From: JAGVSV01 sp040766135
Lineage (GTDB): Bacteria; Bacillota; Clostridia; Christensenellales; Aristaeellaceae
Direction: 5' to 3'
Assembly (NCBI GenBank): GCA_040766135.1
Contig: JAXGRA010000009.1
Location: 1-64,000 of the forward strand
DNA length: 64,000 nucleotides
The position numbers and the translations under genes were made by a program. Shown piece by piece: positions 42,330 to 48,979 of this stretch. Numbering within the stretch: the stretch's first letter is position 1; each line of letters starts with the position of its first letter. The notes beneath the pieces are model-generated. The model made no database searches. It was given only the letters and a program-made list of their open reading frames with translations, and was not told the DNA's origin.

Positions 42330-43337
42330 TCAATACACGTCTTTCCAGTCGTCAATGTTTTCGGGTGTGAAGCGGAAGGGGTCGCCTACCAGCGTGAAGG
42401 TGCCGCCGTCAGCGGCTTCCATGATTTCCTTCTCGCCCAGGCGGCCCACCGGGAGCTTCTCACCGGCAGCGCCTGTGATTTCACCCTTCACCAGGGCTAC
42501 GGAGGCATACGCCGCAGTGTAGCCCAGGTCAATGGGGTTCCACAGGAACATGGCTTCGCAGGTGCCGTCCTTCAGGTATTCAGCCATTTCGCTGGGCAGG
42601 CCCAGGCCGGTCAGCTTGATCTTGCCGGAGAGGCCGTTGTCCTTGATGGCAACCGCGGCTGCCGCAATGCCAACCGTGGTGGGGGAAATGACGCCCTTCA
42701 AATCAGGATAGGAATTGATCAGGCCCTGCATTTCCTGGATGGATTTGTCGGTCAGGTCATCGCCATACACGATGGTTACCAGCTCGATCTTTGCATATTC
42801 GGGCTTTTTCAGCTCTTCCTGCATGTACTTGATCCAGGTGTTCTGGTTGTCCATGGTAGCGCCGGCAGACAGGATGGCAATCTGGCCCTCCCCGCCGATC
42901 TGCTTGGCAATCTCTTCCACCTGAACGCGGCCGATGTTCTCAGCCACGGAGGGGTCGATGTTCAGGTGGCGGCCTTCGGGCTCCACCTTGGAGTCCCAGG
43001 AGACCACCTTGATGCCCTGATCCATGGCGGTTTGCAGCACGCTCACCACGCCCGCCGCGTCATTGGCGGAAATGGCAATGGCGTCCACCCCCTGTTGGAT
43101 GTAGCCTTCGATGATCTGGATTTGGCCTTCGTTGGAGGAATCAGCCGGGCCGTTGTGGATGAACTCAAAGCCCAGCTCGCCTTGCGCTTCTTCAAAGCCG
43201 CGCACGCCCGCCTCAAAGAAGGGGTTGCCAGTTTGCTTGTACACAACGCCGATTTTTATCGGATTGTCGGCCAGGGCCAGGGAAGCGAGGGATACGGTCA
43301 TTACCAGTGCCAGAATCAGTGATAGTACCTTTTTCAT
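42330..43337 (-). CDS. Sugar ABC transporter substrate-binding protein, rhamnose/AI-2 type
   Basis: A 335-residue periplasmic-binding-protein-like ligand binder (type I fold). It has a signal peptide (MKKVLSLILALVMTVSLASL, ALAD, no lipobox), then IKIGVVYKQTGNPFFEAGVR, YIQQGVDAIAISANDAAGVV, VVSWDSKV and a C-terminal RFTPENIDDWKDVY. The ending and the NPFFE start are as in RhaS (rhamnose) and LsrB-like proteins. It is the last gene of a four-gene minus-strand transporter operon. Rhamnose is the first guess, but related deoxy sugars or AI-2 cannot be excluded. Confidence 0.85.
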   Translation of the reverse strand: MKKVLSLILALVMTVSLASLALADNPIKIGVVYKQTGNPFFEAGVRGFEEAQGELGFEFIHNGPADSSNEGQIQIIEGYIQQGVDAIAISANDAAGVVSVLQTAMDQGIKVVSWDSKVEPEGRHLNIDPSVAENIGRVQVEEIAKQIGGEGQIAILSAGATMDNQNTWIKYMQEELKKPEYAKIELVTIVYGDDLTDKSIQEMQGLINSYPDLKGVISPTTVGIAAAAVAIKDNGLSGKIKLTGLGLPSEMAEYLKDGTCEAMFLWNPIDLGYTAAYASVALVKGEITGAAGEKLPVGRLGEKEIMEAADGGTFTLVGDPFRFTPENIDDWKDVY

Positions 43338-43387
43338 AACAGTCTCCTTTTTTTATATTCAACGGGCTTTTGCCCATTGTCGTTTGT

Positions 43388-44422
43388 CTAAGCCTTGTGC
43401 AGGTTCAGCCGCTGGCGCTTGATGGCGTTGCGGCGGCGGAGCTCCCCTGAGATGTTGGGCACAAGGACGATGAGGATCAGCAGCAGCCCGATGGACAGGT
43501 TCAGGATGAAAGCGTCGTTATATACCAGCATCAGGCCATTTTTAAGCCCGGTCATCAGGATGAGGGCCAGCAGCAGCCCCACCACGCTGCCGCGCCCCCC
43601 TGAGGTGGAAGCGCCGCCTAAGATGGCGATAGCGATGGCCTGCATTTCAAAACCGGTGGCGATGGTGTATTTGACGGAGCCGGTGCGGGACACCAAAAAG
43701 AAGCCCCCAATGGCGGCCATCAGGCCGTTTAAGGTAAAGGCCATCACTTTGATCCGATCGGTCTGCACGCCGGAATAGCGGGAGGCCACCAGGTTGGTGC
43801 CGGCGGCGAAAATCCGCCTGCCGGAGGCCGTTTTGTGCAGCCATACATAGTAAAACGGCAGAACGGCCAGGAAGCACAGCAGCATGATGGGCACCTGCAG
43901 CCCCAGGATATCCACGGAGCCATAGCCTAAGGACTTCCCGAACCAGGCAGGGAATCGACCCGCAGACTGATCTTTCAGAATGATATAAGCAATGCCGCGG
44001 TACAGCGTTTGAGTGGAAAGCGTGATGATCATGGGGAAAAGCTCTTTAAAGCGGGTGACCAAAAGGCCGTTGATAAACCCGCACACAATTCCCACGACCA
44101 GCATCAGCACAATGGCCGCCCCAAAGGGGATGCCGCTGCCCTCGTTATAGGTAACCGCCATCACGGTAGCGGACAGCGCCGCCGTGGCGGCAATGGAAAT
44201 ATCAATGTCGCCCAAGATTAGCACCATCAGCATACCCAGCGCCATAAAGCCCACGTCCACCATGTACACCCGAGTCTGATTGAGCAACTTGGGCAGGGTG
44301 TAGTTGTCCGGCTGCATGCGGGAGAAGATGACGTAAACAACCACAATCAGCGCCGCTAAAATCCATTCCCAGCGCTTCAGCCAGGCAGGCAGACGGGATG
44401 CAAATCCATTTTTCATCGTCAT
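43388..44422 (-). CDS. Sugar ABC transporter permease (BPD_transp_2 family)
   Basis: A 344-residue RbsC/RhaP-type membrane protein of about ten segments. It includes the family stretch AIAILGGASTSGGRGSVVGL near the C-terminus and VLILGDIDISIAATAALSAT near the N-terminus. It pairs with the permease encoded upstream and overlaps it by 4 nt (ATGA). It carries the sugar delivered by the downstream-encoded binding protein. Confidence 0.9.
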   Translation of the reverse strand: MTMKNGFASRLPAWLKRWEWILAALIVVVYVIFSRMQPDNYTLPKLLNQTRVYMVDVGFMALGMLMVLILGDIDISIAATAALSATVMAVTYNEGSGIPFGAAIVLMLVVGIVCGFINGLLVTRFKELFPMIITLSTQTLYRGIAYIILKDQSAGRFPAWFGKSLGYGSVDILGLQVPIMLLCFLAVLPFYYVWLHKTASGRRIFAAGTNLVASRYSGVQTDRIKVMAFTLNGLMAAIGGFFLVSRTGSVKYTIATGFEMQAIAIAILGGASTSGGRGSVVGLLLALILMTGLKNGLMLVYNDAFILNLSIGLLLILIVLVPNISGELRRRNAIKRQRLNLHKA

Positions 44423-45492
44423 ATCCTCCTGTCCCGGAGCACCCGGCGCTCTTTGGCGCGCAGGATGATCACATTGATGATGACCGCCATCAGGATGAGC
44501 GCCCCCTGAATGGCTTTCTTCCAGAACTCGGAGTTGCCGGTGAGGCGCAGCATGGTGAGCGCGTTGTTGATAACGCCAATGGTGAGGGCACCCAGCACCA
44601 CGCCCAGCGCCTTGCCCCGCCCGCCGCTGACCGACACGCCGCCAATCACGCAGGCGGCAATGACATACATCTCATAGCCCATGGCCATGTCCTGGGTGAT
44701 CTTGGTATCCCGGGAAGCATAGAGCAACCCGGCCAGCCCGGCCAGCGCCCCCATGATGATGTGGGCCAGCAAAATGCTTCGGGCTGTACGGATGCCGGAC
44801 ATGCCTGCCGCTTCCGGGTTGCTGCCCACGGCGTACAGATAGCGCCCGCGCCTGAAATAGGTCAGGAAAGCATAGATCAGCAGGAACACCGCCAGCATCA
44901 TCCATATTTTGCTGTTTAATGCCAGGAAATTGCCCCGGCTTAGCCCAATGAAGCTGTCGGGCATGTCCTTGCGGTAGACGGCCTGACCGTTTGATATCAC
45001 ATGGCTAAGGCCATAGAGGATGTACTGCATGCCCAGCGTGGCCACGATGGGCAGCACCTTGCCGTAGGCGATGAGCAGGCCGTTCACAGCCCCGCACAGC
45101 GCCCCGATCCCCATGCCAATGAGGACCAATACTACGATATGCGTGCTTTCCCGGAGGGTAACATTGGTCATCACTCCATTCAGCATGGCCTGAGTTTCTG
45201 TGATGATGAGGTTGTTCTTCATCACGATGCCCGTTGTCATCGCGCCCAGCGCCATGATGGCGGTGATGGAAATATCAATGGAGCCCACCAGCAACACACA
45301 CAGCATGCCCAGCGCTAAGATGATCATGATGCATGTATCTTCTAAGATAAAAAGCGCGTTGCTGCCTGTGGTAAAAGCGGGGTTGCGCAGGCCCACCAGC
45401 AGAAACAGGATGATAAGGATGGCGGCCAGGCCTACCTCCCGGTGCTTGAGAAACGCGGCCACAGCGCCGGACTTCTTTGTTCGCTCAGGCAT
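44419..45492 (-). CDS. Sugar ABC transporter permease (BPD_transp_2 family)
   Basis: A 357-residue homologue of the next permease, with LCVLLVGSIDISITAIMALG and VIAACVIGGVSVSGGRGKAL. ATG 45492 was taken as start: AGGAGAGG lies before it, and it overlaps the ATPase stop by 8 nt. Two different permeases plus one double ATPase is the normal layout of rhamnose- and AI-2-type importers. Confidence 0.9.
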   Translation of the reverse strand: MPERTKKSGAVAAFLKHREVGLAAILIILFLLVGLRNPAFTTGSNALFILEDTCIMIILALGMLCVLLVGSIDISITAIMALGAMTTGIVMKNNLIITETQAMLNGVMTNVTLRESTHIVVLVLIGMGIGALCGAVNGLLIAYGKVLPIVATLGMQYILYGLSHVISNGQAVYRKDMPDSFIGLSRGNFLALNSKIWMMLAVFLLIYAFLTYFRRGRYLYAVGSNPEAAGMSGIRTARSILLAHIIMGALAGLAGLLYASRDTKITQDMAMGYEMYVIAACVIGGVSVSGGRGKALGVVLGALTIGVINNALTMLRLTGNSEFWKKAIQGALILMAVIINVIILRAKERRVLRDRRI

Positions 45493-47017
45493 GAACGGCC
45501 TCTCCTTTCCGGGCTTTTTCAAGCGGCATGGCAGCCTTCAACAGTGCTTCCGGGCTCATTTCCTTTTGGGTAAAGACGGCTGATATGCGCCCTTCCCGCA
45601 TCACCAACGCCCGGTCGCAGAGGTTGAGCACCTCCGGCATGTCGGAGGACACCATGAGAATGCCAAAGCCCTCCGCCGCCAGGTCGCACATGATCTGATA
45701 GATGGCGGCCTTGCTGCCGACATCCACGCCCTTGGTGGGCTCATCCATGATGATGATGCGCGAGCCGCAGGTGAGCAGCTTTGAAATGACCACCTTCTGC
45801 TGATTGCCGCCCGAGAGGGATTCTGCCCTATCTTCTCCGCTCTGGGCCTTGATGGAGAGCATGCGGATGTATTCCTCCGCTGTCTTTTTCTCACTGGCCT
45901 GGGAGAGTAGCCCGTGCTTGTCATGCAAATCCAGGCGGGGCAGGGTGATGTTGTCCCGGATGCTCCAGGGCAGCAGCAGCCCCTGCTTTTGCCGGTCCTC
46001 CGGCAGGAGGCTCACCCCTTGTTTTAAGGCTTCATGGGGGGAGTGGATGTCCTGCTTTTGTCCCCGGATGGCAACGCTGCCCTTGTCGGCGCGGGTGACG
46101 CCGCTTAACACCTCCACCACCTCTGTGCGCCCGGCACCCACCAGGCCGGTAAGCCCCAAAATCTCCCCGGCGTGGAGGGTGAACGACACATCCTCAAAAA
46201 AACCGGTGCGGGATAGCCCCTCCACGGATAACAGCGGCTCGCCTATAACGGCCGTTTTCTTGGGATAGAACTGGTCAATGCTGCGGCCGACCATGTGCTT
46301 GACCAGCATGTCGCTGTCGGTCTCGGCGATGTCCCAGGTGCCAATATAGCGCCCGTCCCGCAGCACCGTCACCCGGTCGGCCAAGTTGAAGATATCCTCA
46401 AAGCGGTGGGAGATAAGGATGATGGACGTGCCCTTTTCCTTCAGCCCCCGTACAATGTTGTACAATTCCTCGCTTTCCCGGAGGGATAGCGCCGCCGTGG
46501 GTTCATCCATGATGAGTACCTGCGCGTTCTGGGAAAGGGCCTTGGCAATCTCCACAATCTGTTGCTGGGCCACGGACAATTCGCCCATTTCGCTATTTGG
46601 GTCAATATCGCTGCCCAGGGCATGCAAAAGCTCCGCCGCCTTGTCCCTGGTTTTTTTCCAGTGGATGGCGGGAAAGCCTCCGGCCGTCTGCTCATTGCCC
46701 ATGAATATGTTTTCCGCTACGCTCAGATCGGGATAGACGGCCAGATGCTGATGGATGGCTGCAATGCCATGGCGGCGGGCCACCAGGGGATCCGCCATGT
46801 CGATCTTCTGTCCGTTCAGGCGGATGCTGCCGGCGTCCGGCTGGTGAATGCCGGTGAGCACCTTAATAAAGGTAGATTTCCCTGCGCCGTTTTCGCCGAT
46901 GAGGGCGTGAATCTCTCCCCGGCGCAAATCCATACGCACATCATCCAGCGCCTTGATGCCGGGAAAGATTTTGGTGATACCTTCCAGTTCAAGAATAAAG
47001 TCTTCTTCCTTGCGCAT
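45485..47017 (-). CDS. Sugar ABC transporter ATP-binding protein, two ABC domains
   Basis: 510 residues holding two nucleotide-binding domains in tandem, as in RbsA, MglA and RhaT. The first has Walker A GENGAGKSTFIKVL, signature LSVAQQQIVEIAKAL and Walker B VLIMDEPTAAL. The second has a degenerate Walker A (GLVGAGRTEVVEVL), signature SLSGGNQQKVVISKLL and IIIMDEPTKGVDVG. It powers the two permeases downstream. It is the first gene after the promoter and operator region at 47074-47175. Confidence 0.93.
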   Translation of the reverse strand: MRKEEDFILELEGITKIFPGIKALDDVRMDLRRGEIHALIGENGAGKSTFIKVLTGIHQPDAGSIRLNGQKIDMADPLVARRHGIAAIHQHLAVYPDLSVAENIFMGNEQTAGGFPAIHWKKTRDKAAELLHALGSDIDPNSEMGELSVAQQQIVEIAKALSQNAQVLIMDEPTAALSLRESEELYNIVRGLKEKGTSIILISHRFEDIFNLADRVTVLRDGRYIGTWDIAETDSDMLVKHMVGRSIDQFYPKKTAVIGEPLLSVEGLSRTGFFEDVSFTLHAGEILGLTGLVGAGRTEVVEVLSGVTRADKGSVAIRGQKQDIHSPHEALKQGVSLLPEDRQKQGLLLPWSIRDNITLPRLDLHDKHGLLSQASEKKTAEEYIRMLSIKAQSGEDRAESLSGGNQQKVVISKLLTCGSRIIIMDEPTKGVDVGSKAAIYQIMCDLAAEGFGILMVSSDMPEVLNLCDRALVMREGRISAVFTQKEMSPEALLKAAMPLEKARKGEAVHA

Positions 47018-47073
47018 GTCGCTCCTTTATGTCCGCTTGCTTAAAACGATTTAAAAACAATAATAGTATTGCA

Positions 47074-47091
47074 ATGAGTGCTCGCACTCAT
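47074..47091. promoter_or_regulatory. Perfect palindromic operator candidate
   Basis: ATGAGTGCTCGCACTCAT: 8-bp perfect arms around TC, about 57 nt downstream of the minus-strand -10 box and in the leader of the sugar transporter operon. Suits a LacI/GntR-type repressor; the regulator is unknown. Confidence 0.5.
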
Positions 47092-47147
47092 AAAATCCCT
47101 GCATGCGTGAAAAATGATGATTAAACGCCACTATGTTTCATATTTAG

Positions 47148-47175
47148 AATATATCAAGCAAAGCCCTCATGTCAA
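47148..47175 (-). promoter_or_regulatory. Promoter of the sugar ABC transporter operon
   Basis: On the minus strand TTGACA (47170-47175) and TATATT (47148-47153), spacer 16 nt. Confidence 0.6.
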
Positions 47176-47329
47176 CTTTTTATACTCTTAAAACGACAAA
47201 ATAAACAGCCCGGACAAGGCATTGTTGAGGGGCAACACAGGGTATATCAATAGTCCTACGTAGCCAGCGCAGGTGATTTATCATCAATATATTTGATGGA
47301 GCATTAGGCAAAAACAATGCCAAATACGT

Positions 47330-47358
47330 TTGACAAATGTTGGACAAAGGTATATACT
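47330..47358 (+). promoter_or_regulatory. Promoter of the DUF5696 transport cluster
   Basis: Consensus TTGACA (47330-47335) and TATACT (47353-47358) with an ideal 17-nt spacer. Confidence 0.75.
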
Positions 47359-47453
47359 CTTGGCAGATAGATAGTAACTGTGGCGCAACTGTTGTTTTGA
47401 AACAAAGTCCTTTTAGCCCGGAAGGGGCAAAAATATAAAGGAGGTTCTAGGTA

Positions 47454-48869
47454 ATGAAGAAACTGGTTACCCTACTACTGGCACTGGCGATGCTGACAGG
47501 CATGATGAGCCTGGCAATCGCGGAGGAGCCCGCGTATGACCTGCAAGGCAAGGTTGTCAAGGTGCGCCTCTGGGACAGCCCCAACCCCTACGACGAAGCG
47601 ACCGACGAGGTCAAGAAGGCCGAATGGCTGCCGCGCTATGAGGCAGTCAAGGAAAAGTACAACGTTACCTTCGAGTTCTATACCTCTCCCAGCGAGTATG
47701 ATGAAATGCCCGCCGAGTGGATCAAGTCCGTGACGGCTGGTGCGCCGGCCTGGCACATCACCAACAACCTGTCGGTCATGTGGATGCCGAACCTGGTGCG
47801 CAACAACGCGCTCAGCGACATCTCAGCACCCCTGGCAGATTTCGTGATGCCGCAGACGTTCAAGGATGTCGGCAAGTTTGGCGAAGGCACCTATGGCTAC
47901 ATCACCAACTTCCCCGGCCCCGAGCCGCTGGTGTTCAACCGCAAGATGATCATGGACGCCGGTATGGAGTATGATCCGGGCGAAATGTTCCTGCAGGGTA
48001 AGTGGAGCTATGATGACGCCTATGCTTACCTGACCGAGCTGCAGTCCAAGCTGCCCGAAGGCGACTATGCCTTCTTCATCGACCCGATGTATTGGGGTCT
48101 GTTTGCTCCCCCCGCCAACGGTGGCTCCATGCCCATTCGCAGCGACTACACTGTGGGCGTGACCGATGACAACTTCATCGAAGCGCTGGAGTTCCTGAAG
48201 AAACTGTTTGACGCAGGCGTCATCCGTCCGGTCAACATGACCGCAGAGGGCAATGCTGACTATTGGGGCACCCCGGGCGCTACCTTTGACAAGGGCGTCG
48301 AAGTGGCTATCACGCACCGTGCGGTGTGGCAGATGGGTACCCTCAACCAGAACGGTCTGGATTGGGGCATCGTGCCGTATCCCTGGGGTTCCGGCGTGAC
48401 GTTCGGCACCGCGGGCGACATCAATACCATCGAAAACTATCATTCCATGTACTATGATGCAGGCATCACTGGCTCCGTACTGGCCGGCGTGGAAGCCGAC
48501 TTCCCAGGCATGCAGAAGGACTATGTCATCGCTGCGCTGACGAACCTGACGTATGACCTGTTCTTCACCGAGGAGACCCAGGCTGACATCGCGGCCATGG
48601 CTGCTCCCGACTACGAGCCCGACATCCAGATGGATCCGTTCCCCAGCATGGAAGATGCGGAAATCTATCAGTGGATGAAGGAGCGCATCATCTTTAACCC
48701 CATCGCATCGTTGAACTCTGCACGCCTTGGCCGCTCCTACGGGGATACTACTTCTCTGTACGGCCTGTTGGTCAAGCCCTTTAACGAGAACCTGCCTGTC
48801 CGCTCCACCATGGAGGCGGCTGCGCCTGAAATTGAGGCCAGCCTGAAGGACGCCGGTATCCTGAAGTAA
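47454..48869 (+). CDS. Carbohydrate ABC transporter substrate-binding protein, family 1
   Basis: A 471-residue extracellular solute-binding protein with a Sec signal peptide (MKKLVTLLLALAMLTGMMSL, AIAEE) and no lipobox. Body segments VVKVRLWDSPNPYDEATDEV, YGYITNFPGPEPLVFNRKMI and KWSYDDAYAYLTELQSKLPE follow the family that binds oligosaccharides for MalFG-type permeases. It has its own strong promoter and AAGGAGG SD. A hairpin separates it from the downstream genes, so it may be made in excess over them. No ligand can be deduced. Confidence 0.87.
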   Translation: MKKLVTLLLALAMLTGMMSLAIAEEPAYDLQGKVVKVRLWDSPNPYDEATDEVKKAEWLPRYEAVKEKYNVTFEFYTSPSEYDEMPAEWIKSVTAGAPAWHITNNLSVMWMPNLVRNNALSDISAPLADFVMPQTFKDVGKFGEGTYGYITNFPGPEPLVFNRKMIMDAGMEYDPGEMFLQGKWSYDDAYAYLTELQSKLPEGDYAFFIDPMYWGLFAPPANGGSMPIRSDYTVGVTDDNFIEALEFLKKLFDAGVIRPVNMTAEGNADYWGTPGATFDKGVEVAITHRAVWQMGTLNQNGLDWGIVPYPWGSGVTFGTAGDINTIENYHSMYYDAGITGSVLAGVEADFPGMQKDYVIAALTNLTYDLFFTEETQADIAAMAAPDYEPDIQMDPFPSMEDAEIYQWMKERIIFNPIASLNSARLGRSYGDTTSLYGLLVKPFNENLPVRSTMEAAAPEIEASLKDAGILK

Positions 48870-48885
48870 AAGGTTTACCGTTTTC

Positions 48886-48913
48886 CCTGGTGCGGGGCAC
48901 TCCCCGCACCAGG
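48886..48913 (+). terminator. Hairpin after the first binding protein of the cluster
   Basis: CCTGGTGCGGGG / CCCCGCACCAGG, 12 perfect pairs and a 4-nt loop, followed by TTTGCTTTAT. Probably a partial terminator, with read-through feeding the downstream genes. Confidence 0.75.
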
Positions 48914-48979
48914 TTTGCTTTATACCATTGCCCAAAGGGCGAAAATGACGGGGATTGATAAAGGAAGGGGTGTTGCCGC

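Larger units (their letters stand above)
47018..47453. promoter_or_regulatory. Divergent regulatory region between two transport operons
   Basis: 436 nt without a gene, visibly AT-rich. It holds a minus-strand promoter and palindrome for the sugar transporter (47074-47175), a plus-strand promoter for the next operon (47330-47358) and a ~95-nt leader before 47454. No coding frame was supported. Confidence 0.7.

Noticed and set aside
42306..43322. 338-codon plus-strand frame opposite the sugar-binding protein gene
   Set aside because: Shadow of the binding-protein gene, which has signal peptide, SD and terminator on the minus strand.
44397..44430. Possible fusion of the two sugar permease genes
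   Set aside because: A stop and a start overlap as ATGA between them; they are two separate, coupled genes.
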